Shown here piece after piece: positions 1 through 7,485 of a DNA stretch of 12,616 nt. This stretch comes from Mariprofundus sp. Lineage in GTDB: Bacteria; Pseudomonadota; Zetaproteobacteria; Mariprofundales; Mariprofundaceae. Position numbers and translations under genes: made by a program. The stretch covers positions 1 to 12,616 of the forward strand of contig JAUZQH010000054.1 in NCBI GenBank assembly GCA_030951065.1, in the 5' to 3' direction. Within the stretch, counting starts at the first letter, position 1; the number at the start of each line of letters is the position of its first letter. A model generated the notes under the pieces. It made no database searches, had not been told where the DNA came from, and saw only the letters and a program-made list of their open reading frames with translations.

Positions 1-852
1 GGTATCGGCGATGATGCATCGATTCACCGCATGCAAACAGATATGGAGCTGGTAGTCAGCACTGATTCGAGTGTACAGGGGGTTCACTGGCCCGATGATT
101 TTCCGCTCGATAAAGCCGCTGACAGGGCTGTTTGTGCCGCCTTGTCCGATCTGGCCGCCATGGGTGCAGAAGCTGTGTGTGCATGGCTGAATGTTATGGC
201 AGAAAACAGCCATGCAGTGGAATCTCTGGGTGCCGGATCAACCCGCGCCCTGAAACGCTATGATGTTGAACTAGCCGGGGGTGATACCTGCCGCTCTGCT
301 ACCAATGCTTTGAGTGTAACCGTAGCTGGGCAATTGCCACAGGGCAGGGCGATGCGGCGGGATGCGGCTGTAAGTAGTGATTATATCTGGCTGGTTGGCC
401 GGGTCGGAGTTCATTCCCTGGGTCTGCAGCAATGGATAAGTGGTCAGAAAGATGGCGCATTTGTAACCTGTTTCGAAACTGTTGTGCCGCAACTTGAGGC
501 GGGTGTTGCTGTACGAAAAGCAGGTGTGTCCTGCTGTATCGATATCAGTGACGGTTTATTACAGGATGCCGGACATATCGCGGCAGCTTCAGGTACAGGT
601 ATGGATATCGAAATGACATCATTACCGGACTGGGATGAATTATCTCAGGCTGTCGGTGAACAATCGGCATTGCAACTGATTGCACATGGCGGCGAAGATT
701 ATGCCTTGCTGTTTACTGCTCCGGCGGATATTCAGTTGTCCGATATTCCGGCTGTTCGCATTGGTCGGTGTCGAAAGGGAGAAGGTGTGCGTTTATTGTT
801 AAACGGTGAAAAAACTGATGTGCACAAAACAGGCTTTGACCACTTTGCCTGA
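1..852 (+). CDS. thiL: Thiamine-monophosphate kinase ThiL, 5' end missing
   Basis: ThiL phosphorylates thiamine monophosphate with ATP to give thiamine diphosphate, the last step of cofactor synthesis in the cytoplasm. The reading frame is open from base 1 and already encodes the family's metal-binding start (GIGDDAS), so the gene begins before the window and the in-frame ATG at 31 is internal. Family motifs follow in order: STDSSVQGVHW (usually STDxxVEGVHF), the central LAAMGA segment, DISDGL in the second domain, and GGEDYALLFT near the C-terminus. About 283 residues are visible; the E. coli enzyme has 325, so roughly 40 are missing. The stop codon lies inside the start of pgpA, the thiL-pgpA order known from E. 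coli (nusB-thiL-pgpA). No frameshift is seen. Confidence 0.95.
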   Translation, partial: GIGDDASIHRMQTDMELVVSTDSSVQGVHWPDDFPLDKAADRAVCAALSDLAAMGAEAVCAWLNVMAENSHAVESLGAGSTRALKRYDVELAGGDTCRSATNALSVTVAGQLPQGRAMRRDAAVSSDYIWLVGRVGVHSLGLQQWISGQKDGAFVTCFETVVPQLEAGVAVRKAGVSCCIDISDGLLQDAGHIAAASGTGMDIEMTSLPDWDELSQAVGEQSALQLIAHGGEDYALLFTAPADIQLSDIPAVRIGRCRKGEGVRLLLNGEKTDVHKTGFDHFA

Positions 853-1324
853 ATCGCGCGATTTCAATCACTGGCTGGCTGCCGGTCTGGGCAGTGGCTG
901 GTTGCCCAAGGCACCGGGAACGTGGGGTTCGCTGGCTTCGCTGTTACCGGCCTGGTTTATTCTCGACTGGTTTCATGTGTCAGGCCTGTTGGTGGCCAGT
1001 GTTGTTGTGCTGCTGATTGGCTGCCGGGTATGTGCTGTGGTACTGCCAGTCATGCCGGATAAAGATCCGGGCTGGATTGTGATTGATGAATGGGCCGGAC
1101 AGTGGCTCTGCCTGGCACTGATTGTTGATGTCATCGGTGACGGCTGGCTGGTATTTGTCATTGCATTTGTCGCCTTCCGCCTGTTTGATATTCTCAAACC
1201 ATGGCCAGTATCATTATCCGAAACTGCAGGGCCAGCCTGGTGGTCGATCATGGCCGATGACATCGTTGCCGGCCTGATGGGAGCAGCGGTAGTGATTGCC
1301 GGTGCCCTGATTGCAGGGATGTGA
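818..1324 (+). CDS. pgpA: Phosphatidylglycerophosphatase A
   Basis: PgpA removes the phosphate of phosphatidylglycerophosphate to make phosphatidylglycerol at the inner membrane. Diagnostic segments are GLGSGWLPKAPGTWGS near the N-terminus, DKDPGWIVIDEWAG in the middle and FRLFDILKPWP toward the C-terminus, with hydrophobic helices between them. I chose ATG 818 because GGTGA at 805-809 sits 8 bases before it, giving 168 residues. A GTG at 806 in the same frame gives 172 residues, the E. coli length, but has no visible ribosome binding site. Either start overlaps the end of thiL (by 35 or 47 bases), which suggests translational coupling. Confidence 0.94.
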   Translation: MCTKQALTTLPESRDFNHWLAAGLGSGWLPKAPGTWGSLASLLPAWFILDWFHVSGLLVASVVVLLIGCRVCAVVLPVMPDKDPGWIVIDEWAGQWLCLALIVDVIGDGWLVFVIAFVAFRLFDILKPWPVSLSETAGPAWWSIMADDIVAGLMGAAVVIAGALIAGM

Positions 1325-1352
1325 TGTTATTGATGACCGGATTGTATCCATC

Positions 1353-2318
1353 ATGAAGCGGACACAGTGGTTTATCTCCGAACAGGGGTTCAATAATCTG
1401 ATGATTGCCGGCATATCCACCGGCTGGTTGAAGGCATGGCTGTTTTCCGCCGGGGCGGAAGAAGTTTCCATGCATTTGCTGGAATCCGGGGGCTGGCATG
1501 ATTGTCAGGCCGATACCCAACTGTTTCTTGCTACCGATGATGAATTGCTGACTGTGATGCAGCAGCATGGCCACAGTGATATGCCGAAAGAGAACCATTT
1601 CAGGCTGGAGAATCCGGAGCGTGATGGTTTCCACTATACGTTCAATGGCAAACATATCGTACTGCTGTCTGTGGGCGATATTGTTTTTCAACGCGAGCAC
1701 TGGCTTTCGCTGTTAAGTGTAGGAAAACCACTCTTGCCCCTGTATGTGCGGGCAGATGACAGCATGCCTGTTTCTCTGGAACCAGGTGTGAGTGCCGGTC
1801 TTTCAAAACCTGTAGACGGGCGTATTTTGAATGCAGAGGGATTGCTGGTAGAGGAACAGGTTATCGCAGTCTTGAACGAGCAAAAGCTTTCAATACGTAC
1901 AGCGGAATCATGCACGGCTGGAGGCATTGCCGCCCGACTGTGCCGGGTGCCGGGCGCATCCGGAGTGGTGGACAGGGCATGGGTTACTTACAGCAACCGC
2001 GCAAAACAGGAAGAGGTCGGGGTTGCGACAGCTTTATTGCAACAATACGGTGCAGTCAGTGAAGAAGTGGTGCGGGCTATGGCCGAAGGTGGGGCTGATG
2101 CTTCCCATATTTGCATCGCAGTCAGCGGCATTGCCGGCCCCGGTGGCGGTTCGGATGAAAAACCGGTTGGAACGGTATGGATTGCTGTTGCCCTGGCTGG
2201 GGAACGAACTGTCAGCCGGTGTCTGCATTTGAAAGGCGCACGCCACGAGATTCAGTCACGTACGGTTATAGCTGCGTTGTCCCTGTTACTCACGGAAATG
2301 GAAAAATTTCATCGGTAA
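1353..2318 (+). CDS. PncC/CinA-C nicotinamide-nucleotide amidase with unusual N-terminal domain
   Basis: The C-terminal half (about residues 165-321 from ATG 1353) is a PncC/CinA-C domain, the family that deamidates nicotinamide mononucleotide to nicotinate mononucleotide in pyridine nucleotide salvage. Conserved segments are TAESCTAGG with the presumed catalytic Ser near residue 186, VTYSNRAKQ, YGAVSEEVV, and SGIAGPGGGSDEKPVGTVW. Full-length CinA carries an N-terminal MoCF/ADP-ribose pyrophosphatase (COG1058) domain. Here residues 1-150 show none of its signatures (no VGTE-type start, no GGLGPTxDD); this part is unrecognised, soluble-looking and of similar length. A TTG at 1311 would extend the protein by 14 residues and overlap pgpA. 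Neither start has a clear ribosome binding site. The gene follows pgpA closely and is probably cotranscribed. The 3' end overlaps the convergent HAD gene by 10 bases. Confidence 0.85.
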   Translation: MKRTQWFISEQGFNNLMIAGISTGWLKAWLFSAGAEEVSMHLLESGGWHDCQADTQLFLATDDELLTVMQQHGHSDMPKENHFRLENPERDGFHYTFNGKHIVLLSVGDIVFQREHWLSLLSVGKPLLPLYVRADDSMPVSLEPGVSAGLSKPVDGRILNAEGLLVEEQVIAVLNEQKLSIRTAESCTAGGIAARLCRVPGASGVVDRAWVTYSNRAKQEEVGVATALLQQYGAVSEEVVRAMAEGGADASHICIAVSGIAGPGGGSDEKPVGTVWIAVALAGERTVSRCLHLKGARHEIQSRTVIAALSLLLTEMEKFHR

Positions 2319-3082
2319 TCCGGAAGATCGGCAATGGAGGGCAACACGAGGTCGGCCTTGATGCCGGTGGCTCTGACAAAATCCTCCCTGTATTTGCCGG
2401 TCTGAACCAGTGCTGTTTTCAGTCCAGCATCTTTAGCGCCGCCGATATCCGATTCGATATCATCGCCGATCATCAGGGCGGATTCCGGTGCTACATGCAA
2501 TGCACTGCAGACCCCGTGAAAGAAATCCTGCGAGGGTTTACCCAGAATGGTTGCTTCGGTGCCGGTGGCATATTCAATCGCTGCGACAAACGGGCCGATA
2601 TCCAGATGCAGACCGTCCGGCTTTTGCCAGAAACGGTTTTTATGCAGTGCCAGCACTGTGGCTCCATCCATGACGGCATTGAATATCGCGTGCAACAGAT
2701 CGGGCGTGTAACCCTCACCACCCAGATCGCCCATGACGATATAATCCGGGTTACTATCCGTTGTCCGGATGCCCTGAAAATCTTCCAATAATGAATCGCG
2801 CACATAGAGTTTTGCACAACCATCCCCGATGGCCTGTTTGGCCAGTGCAGCAGGCGTATAAATGTCAGATGCGTGGATCGGGATACCGAACTCTGCGAGT
2901 TTTCTGGCAATGGCAGACTTTGGTTGTGTTGTCGTATTGGTCAGCCCCGCAACTGGCAGGCCTGAATTATGAATGTGGCATACGCTTTCAATCGCACCGG
3001 GAATCATATGATCCCCGACATACAATACGCCATCCAGATCGAATAGGACGGCCTTGATAGCAGTCGCTTTTTTTCTGTTCAT
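2309..3082 (-). CDS. NagD/HDHD2-type HAD phosphatase (TIGR01458-like)
   Basis: This is a 257-residue HAD-superfamily hydrolase with a full catalytic set. Motif I is FDLDGVLY (nucleophile Asp15, acid Asp17), motif II is TNTT near 48-51, motif III is GKPS (Lys182), and motif IV is GDDIESDIGGA (206-216). The large insert between motifs II and III is the type IIA cap seen in NagD, 4-nitrophenylphosphatase-like and HDHD2-like proteins. Substrates of this group include nucleotides, sugar phosphates and pyrophosphate; none can be assigned here. It is the last gene of the minus-strand cluster, 117 bases after kdsB, so it may have its own promoter. A role in LPS sugar-phosphate removal is possible from context but unproven. 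ATG 3082 places motif I at the usual distance from the start; no Shine-Dalgarno sequence precedes it. Confidence 0.88.
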   Translation of the reverse strand: MNRKKATAIKAVLFDLDGVLYVGDHMIPGAIESVCHIHNSGLPVAGLTNTTTQPKSAIARKLAEFGIPIHASDIYTPAALAKQAIGDGCAKLYVRDSLLEDFQGIRTTDSNPDYIVMGDLGGEGYTPDLLHAIFNAVMDGATVLALHKNRFWQKPDGLHLDIGPFVAAIEYATGTEATILGKPSQDFFHGVCSALHVAPESALMIGDDIESDIGGAKDAGLKTALVQTGKYREDFVRATGIKADLVLPSIADLPDYR

Positions 3083-3088
3083 AACGCT

Positions 3089-3117
3089 ATTTTAGCACTG
3101 TTACGGTATGATGCGAA
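3089..3117 (-). promoter_or_regulatory. Candidate sigma70 promoter of the HAD gene
   Basis: On the minus strand, TTCGCA (3112-3117; 4 of 6 matches to TTGACA) and TAAAAT (3089-3094; 5 of 6 to TATAAT) are separated by 17 bases. Only 6 bases lie between the -10 box and the ATG, so transcription would begin at or next to the start codon. That fits the absence of a ribosome binding site and would give a leaderless message. This is a visual match only. Confidence 0.3.
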
Positions 3118-3199
3118 GGCCTGACGATAATTGTGAGCAGTCCATTTGTTTCGGGTCTGGTCCCCAATCAGGTCATTGATGTTGTTTGGGCTTGTCGAG

Positions 3200-3919
3200 T
3201 TAGCGGTTTAAAAGCATCGCTTCGGCGCGGTCGAGGTCTTCAGGCGTATCAACGCCAATACAGTGGAAATCACCAACGGTCACGGCGATATCGTAGCCGT
3301 GATGCAGGACGCGCAACTGTTCCAGTTGTTCGGTCTGTTCGGCTTCGCAGGCTTCCAGTGAGGGATAAATCAGCAGGAATTCTTTTCTGTAGGCATACAG
3401 TCCGACATGCTGCAAAGCACTTGCTGATCCTGAGCGAGGGTAGGGGATGGCGGCGCGGCTGAAATACATGGCGCGGCCTTTGGCATTGCAGACTACTTTC
3501 ACGACATTGGCATCTTCGAGATCGGATTCGGAACGTAAAGGATGGGCAAGCGTTGCCATCGGCAGATAGGCATCATCGGCAAACGGTTCCACCACAGCGC
3601 GAATCGCGGCCGGATCAATCAGTGGTTCATCACCCTGTACATTCACCACAACATCGCAATCCATTTCACGCACGGCTTCGGCCAGACGATCACTGCCGCT
3701 GGGGTGATCCGGGCTGGTCATGCATACGGCGGCGCCGGAGTTTTTTACGACCTCGGTGATACGATGATCATCGGTGGCGACAAATACAGGGCCGAGATCA
3801 GCCTGCAGCGCTTTTTCGACCACGTGCAAAATCATCGGTTTGCTGGCCAGCAATGCCAGCGGTTTACCCGGAAAACGGCTAGAGCCCATACGGGCCGGAA
3901 TACCGATAGCAATGTTCAT
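3200..3919 (-). CDS. kdsB: 3-deoxy-manno-octulosonate cytidylyltransferase (CMP-Kdo synthetase)
   Basis: KdsB activates Kdo with CTP to CMP-Kdo, the donor for the first sugars added to lipid A; it is cytoplasmic. The 239-residue length is close to the usual value of about 245. Motifs seen are the nucleotide-binding start IPARMGSSRFPGKPL (7-21), VATDD (47-51), SGSDRLAEA (74-82), VNVQGDEPLI (92-101), the HVGLYAYR segment (171-178), EQLEQLRVL (197-205) and GVDTPEDLDRAE near the end (222-233). The start is ATG 3919, 27 bases after the heptose kinase stop, with no strong ribosome binding site. Its place behind the heptose kinase groups Kdo and heptose supply for the LPS inner core. Confidence 0.96.
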   Translation of the reverse strand: MNIAIGIPARMGSSRFPGKPLALLASKPMILHVVEKALQADLGPVFVATDDHRITEVVKNSGAAVCMTSPDHPSGSDRLAEAVREMDCDVVVNVQGDEPLIDPAAIRAVVEPFADDAYLPMATLAHPLRSESDLEDANVVKVVCNAKGRAMYFSRAAIPYPRSGSASALQHVGLYAYRKEFLLIYPSLEACEAEQTEQLEQLRVLHHGYDIAVTVGDFHCIGVDTPEDLDRAEAMLLNR

Positions 3920-3946
3920 GCTTTGGCAGCGTACTCGAAGAACATA

Positions 3947-4864
3947 TCAGTGGGCCTCGATTTCGGGCCAGCTGGCGGTAGCTGTGCCGACCTTGCCGAC
4001 GACAACGCCGGCGGCGCGATTGGCGGTTTGGGCCGCGATTAATGCATGATCGCCCCGTGCCAGGCAGGCGGTAAATACGGCAATGACAGTATCGCCCGCG
4101 CCGGTGACATCAAACACATCGCGGGCGGCAGTCGGGATATGGTGGCTTTGTTTGCCATCAAACAGAGTCATGCCCTTTTCGGAACGGGTGATCAGCACAT
4201 ATTGCAGCTTCAACTTCTCATGCAAAGCCTTAGCAATATCTTCTACATGTTTGTTATCATTGATATTTTCCATTCCAGCCATGGCAGATGCTTCAAGCAG
4301 GTTCGGGGTGATAACGGTCGCACCACGATAGGCTTCAGTGTGTTCCGGTTTGGGATCGACTGCGATAATACTGCCCTGCAGTCGTTCAATTAACCGGCGT
4401 ATAAAATCGGGGGTCAGCACACCTTTGCCATAATCGGACAGAATGACGGCAGTGGATTCGGGCAACAGTGCATCAAGACTGTCGAACATATGGTTGTGGC
4501 TCCCGGCCCGGGCAGCCTGTGTCCATTCGCGATCATAACGCACGACCTGTTGATGACGGGCAATAATGCGGGTTTTGATGGCAGTGGGGCGGTTGTTGGT
4601 TTTGGTGACTACGCCGCGATTATCCGAATCCAGTTCAGACAGCCGTTTGTGTACCCAGCGCCCCGGTTCATCATCACCAACCATCCCCAGCATCGCCGAT
4701 TTGGTATCGAGCGCATGCAGATTACGTACCACATTGGCTGAACCGCCTAATCTGCGATCGATTTCATTGACGGAAACGACAGGTACCGGTGCTTCCGGAG
4801 AGATACGGGATACATCGCCCCAGATAAATTCATCTACAATGATATCGCCAATCACAAGAATCAA
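3947..4864 (-). CDS. hldA: D-glycero-beta-D-manno-heptose-7-phosphate kinase (HldA type)
   Basis: This PfkB-family kinase phosphorylates heptose 7-phosphate at C1 in the ADP-heptose route to the LPS inner core. It matches the N-terminal half of E. coli HldE (RfaE): SRISPEAPVPVV (19-30), GGSANV (40-45), LSDYGKG (142-148), TPNLLE (186-191), and DVTGAGDTV (252-260) with catalytic Asp258. It stops at 305 residues and lacks the cytidylyltransferase-like HxGH domain, so it is the monofunctional form. A separate HldC would be needed and is not in this window. The only start that keeps the full family N-terminus is TTG 4862-4864. It is backed by a GGGAG ribosome binding site on the minus strand (4872-4876), 7 bases upstream. 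An upstream ATT is the less likely alternative. Confidence 0.93.
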   Translation of the reverse strand: MILVIGDIIVDEFIWGDVSRISPEAPVPVVSVNEIDRRLGGSANVVRNLHALDTKSAMLGMVGDDEPGRWVHKRLSELDSDNRGVVTKTNNRPTAIKTRIIARHQQVVRYDREWTQAARAGSHNHMFDSLDALLPESTAVILSDYGKGVLTPDFIRRLIERLQGSIIAVDPKPEHTEAYRGATVITPNLLEASAMAGMENINDNKHVEDIAKALHEKLKLQYVLITRSEKGMTLFDGKQSHHIPTAARDVFDVTGAGDTVIAVFTACLARGDHALIAAQTANRAAGVVVGKVGTATASWPEIEAH

Positions 4865-4903
4865 AATAATGCTCCCGGTTCTATTTGCTGGTGTACAAGC
4901 GCC

Positions 4904-4909
4904 AGTATA
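4904..4909 (-). promoter_or_regulatory. Possible -10 box ahead of the heptose kinase
   Basis: The 87-base gap between wecE and the heptose kinase holds TATACT on the minus strand, a 5 of 6 match to the sigma70 -10 consensus, about 40 bases before the TTG start. No good -35 box lies 16-18 bases upstream (best is CTTTCA). This would allow hldA-kdsB to be expressed separately from the modification genes. Weak. Confidence 0.2.
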
Positions 4910-4951
4910 AGCAGATTGATCCGTACTGAAAGACGAGGGATGGATTGCATG

Positions 4952-6094
4952 TCAGGTAAGATGTTGTAAGACGCGGTCAATGACCCGTTGCTGCTGGTCT
5001 TTCAGACCGGGCCATAACGGTAGTCTGACGATACGGTTCGATAGTGACTCAGTGACAGGCAGCTGACCGGATGTCCGGCAATAGCGCTTGCCCGCCGGTG
5101 CCAGGTGCAGGGGAACATAATGAAAGACTGTCAGAATATGATGCTCTTTCATCCATGCGATGAAATCAGAGCGTGTTTCCAGACTGTTGAACAGCAGATA
5201 ATACATATGGGCATTATGCCGGCAGTGATCCGGAATCACTGGGCGCCTGATGGCCCCATCTGTTTCCGGTGTTGAAAATGCCAGATGATAATGTTGCCAC
5301 AGTTGCAGGCGGCGATCGGTGATTTCTTCCGCATGTTGTAGCTGAGCCCATAGAAAGGCTGCAATCAGTTCACCCGGCAGGAATGACGAACCAACATCCA
5401 CCCAGGTATATTTATCCACTTCACCACGAAAAAAACTGCTGCGGTTGGTGCCTTTCTCCCACAGGACTTCGGCGCGTTGCACAAACCGTTGATCGTTGAT
5501 CAGCAGGCAGCCACCTTCACCGGAAATGACATTCTTGGTTTCATGGAAGCTGAAAGCAGCCAGGTGCCCGATACTGCCCAGCGGCTTGTCGTGATAGGAC
5601 GACATGACCCCTTGCGCAGCATCCTCAATGACAAACAGGCCATACTGTTCGGCCATCTTCATGATGGCATGCATCTCGCAACTGACACCGGCATAGTGGA
5701 CGACAACAATGGCTTTTGTTTTCGAGGTGATGGCCGCCTCGATCAGGGTTTCATCCATATTCAGTGTGTCTTCTCGAATATCGATAAATACGGGAACAGC
5801 ACCGCGTAATACGAAGGCATTGGCGGTAGAGACAAACGTATAAGATGGCATAATCACTTCATCGCCGGGCTTCAGATCGATCAGCAGTGCTGCCATTTCC
5901 AGCGCTGCGGTACAGGAGTGGGTCAACAGCGTTTTGATACAGCCGGTGTTGGCTTCCAGCCATGTCTGGCATTTTTGCGTGAACGGCCCGTTGCCGGCCA
6001 GCTGGCCATTGGCGTGTGCTTCCAGAATATGCCTGGTTTCTTCACCGGTCATATACGGTTTATTGAATGGAATGAAGGTGTTTCTTGTACTCAC
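4952..6094 (-). CDS. wecE: dTDP-4-amino-4,6-dideoxygalactose transaminase
   Basis: WecE (RffA) is a PLP-dependent DegT/DnrJ/EryC1 aminotransferase that converts dTDP-4-keto-6-deoxyglucose to dTDP-4-amino-4,6-dideoxygalactose (dTDP-Fuc4N). The 380-residue product resembles E. coli WecE (376 aa) along its whole length, with blocks such as GDEVIMPSYTFVSTANAFVL (77-96), VHYAGVSCEM, IEDAAQGVMS (Asp158), SFHETKN with PLP-binding Lys187, EKGTNRSSFFRG, VDKYTW, NAHMYYLLF and VFHYVPLH. This makes the specific name safer than a generic DegT call. The start is GTG, whose GTGA overlaps the stop of the upstream glycosyltransferase by 4 bases; GGAAAG lies about 8 bases before it. The rest of the common antigen locus is absent here, so the product is probably used for another envelope glycan. 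Confidence 0.92.
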   Translation of the reverse strand: MSTRNTFIPFNKPYMTGEETRHILEAHANGQLAGNGPFTQKCQTWLEANTGCIKTLLTHSCTAALEMAALLIDLKPGDEVIMPSYTFVSTANAFVLRGAVPVFIDIREDTLNMDETLIEAAITSKTKAIVVVHYAGVSCEMHAIMKMAEQYGLFVIEDAAQGVMSSYHDKPLGSIGHLAAFSFHETKNVISGEGGCLLINDQRFVQRAEVLWEKGTNRSSFFRGEVDKYTWVDVGSSFLPGELIAAFLWAQLQHAEEITDRRLQLWQHYHLAFSTPETDGAIRRPVIPDHCRHNAHMYYLLFNSLETRSDFIAWMKEHHILTVFHYVPLHLAPAGKRYCRTSGQLPVTESLSNRIVRLPLWPGLKDQQQRVIDRVLQHLT

Positions 6095-7485
6095 GGTTTG
6101 TCTTTCCAGTAGAGATAGATGTGATCACCGCGCAGTCGCCATGATTTGACCAGCTTGCCAAACTTCGGTGTTTCCACCTCAGCTAAAATATAGACGCCGT
6201 TTTCCTTGCCATTATACCAGTGGACAGGTGGGCGTTGTTGCCGCCAGACATCGATATAGGCTGCAATGGCCAGTCCGGTTGCAACATCATTTTGTGTTCG
6301 CAGCGGCGCATTCATGGTGCGCTGAATAATCTCATGGGCCACAATTTTGACATCACGTTCCGGTCTCCAGTCCTTGATATAGGGTAGAATACCCAAACTG
6401 TAGGGGATTTTTGCAATGACTATCAGCGCTATTATCAAGACAGCCTGTTTCAGGCGTGTTTGATCCAGTTGTAACATCAGCCCGGTCAGTAACAGGGCGA
6501 CCAGACCGTACAGGGGCACCAGATAACGCGGTGTGGCACCGGCCGATATCCAGAAAGGCAGAAAACAGATCAGCAGAATCAGAGAGAGCGTCTTTAAGGT
6601 CGGGTCCAGTCTGAAATGATGTGTACGACGCAGCCATAGCCAGACCAGCAGTAACGATACGGGCAGGGCACGAAACAGGAAGACCAGCGGAAAGCTGAGC
6701 CAGTGTTTGATAAATGCCAACAGGCCGTAACCGGCAAAATTACGCAGTATATCATTGATCGTCGTTGTAGCTGTATTGGAGCCAGCCAGAACGATAAATG
6801 ACTGCCAGAATACGGGGACAGTCAATGCCAGCATGCCAGCCAGGAGAAATAACGGTTTCTTTAGCATATACCAGCGTTTCAGTTGCCACAACAGTACCAA
6901 CCCCGAGGCACCGTATAACACATAAGCGGTGATATTCTTGGTCATGAAAGCCAGTGAAATAAACAGCAGGGATAAGATGAACCATGTGAATTTTTCATCC
7001 GCCATGGCCCGCCACAGCGATGCAATCGCAGCAAAAATAAACAGCCCGAAAGTGGCATCGACATAACCCAGCCAGCCATACCAGAACGCAACTTCGCCCA
7101 TGCTCAGATAAACCAGTGCAGCCAGCCAGCCGGCGTGAACCTGACGTTGGCCGAACAACCAGCCGGCCATCAAACCCACTGCCAGCGCCGTCAGCCACGA
7201 AGCAATGACTGAAACGAGCCGCACAGCAATATCAACATGTTCCCAGCCAATCAACTGACTGATAGCAATGACCGGCCAGTGCCAGAGCGGCGAATGCGGC
7301 CAGATCATGCCCAGAATCGAGGGGTGCAGCCAGTCATCACGGACAAACATTTCGTAGGATTTAAGCGCCATCAATCCTTCTTCGCCAACATATTGCATGA
7401 CCGGCAAAGGCAATAGCATGAACAGGGCCGCCAGCAGCGTCAGGACTTTTACTGCCTTGTTTTCAGCCATATTATGATGGAACAT
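6091..7485 (-). CDS. ArnT-like integral membrane glycosyltransferase (GT-C/PMT_2 family)
   Basis: This is a membrane protein of about 464 residues with some ten or more hydrophobic segments across residues 10-360 and a soluble C-terminal tail of about 90 residues. Family signs are an acidic pair in the first external loop (GEEGLMALKSYEM), a PHSPLWHWP segment like the KPPLYYW stretch of ArnT, FMTKN in place of the usual LTKG, and TPRYLVPLYGL before the last helices. Enzymes of this type use polyprenyl-phosphate sugars and glycosylate lipid A, LPS or protein on the periplasmic side. I chose ATG 7485, which shares one base with the upstream stop (TAATG) and implies coupling. GTG 7497 and ATG 7470 are alternatives. 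It lies between a WecD-like acetyltransferase and WecE, with a GT2 polyprenyl-phosphate enzyme just upstream, so its donor may be Und-P-Fuc4NAc or a relative. Donor and acceptor are inferred. Confidence 0.8.
   Translation of the reverse strand: MFHHNMAENKAVKVLTLLAALFMLLPLPVMQYVGEEGLMALKSYEMFVRDDWLHPSILGMIWPHSPLWHWPVIAISQLIGWEHVDIAVRLVSVIASWLTALAVGLMAGWLFGQRQVHAGWLAALVYLSMGEVAFWYGWLGYVDATFGLFIFAAIASLWRAMADEKFTWFILSLLFISLAFMTKNITAYVLYGASGLVLLWQLKRWYMLKKPLFLLAGMLALTVPVFWQSFIVLAGSNTATTTINDILRNFAGYGLLAFIKHWLSFPLVFLFRALPVSLLLVWLWLRRTHHFRLDPTLKTLSLILLICFLPFWISAGATPRYLVPLYGLVALLLTGLMLQLDQTRLKQAVLIIALIVIAKIPYSLGILPYIKDWRPERDVKIVAHEIIQRTMNAPLRTQNDVATGLAIAAYIDVWRQQRPPVHWYNGKENGVYILAEVETPKFGKLVKSWRLRGDHIYLYWKDKP

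Noticed and set aside
2177..2791. 204-codon plus-strand open frame opposite the HAD phosphatase
   Set aside because: It lies antisense to a gene with a full set of HAD motifs and its product resembles no family I know; it is a coding-strand shadow.
3130..3199. Terminator after kdsB (CCCAA/TTGGG on the minus strand)
   Set aside because: The stem is only five base pairs with a loop of about 19 bases and no T tract.
3133..3462. Plus-strand open frame starting in the gap between the HAD gene and kdsB
   Set aside because: Most of it is antisense to kdsB, it shows no motif, and the start lacks a ribosome binding site.
3542..4042. 166-codon plus-strand open frame opposite kdsB and the heptose kinase
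   Set aside because: It crosses the ends of two well-supported minus-strand genes and has no recognisable motif.
4952..6094. Calling the aminotransferase ArnB because of the ArnC/ArnT-like neighbours
   Set aside because: Its sequence blocks match WecE closely along the whole length, and no ArnA or ArnD gene is present.
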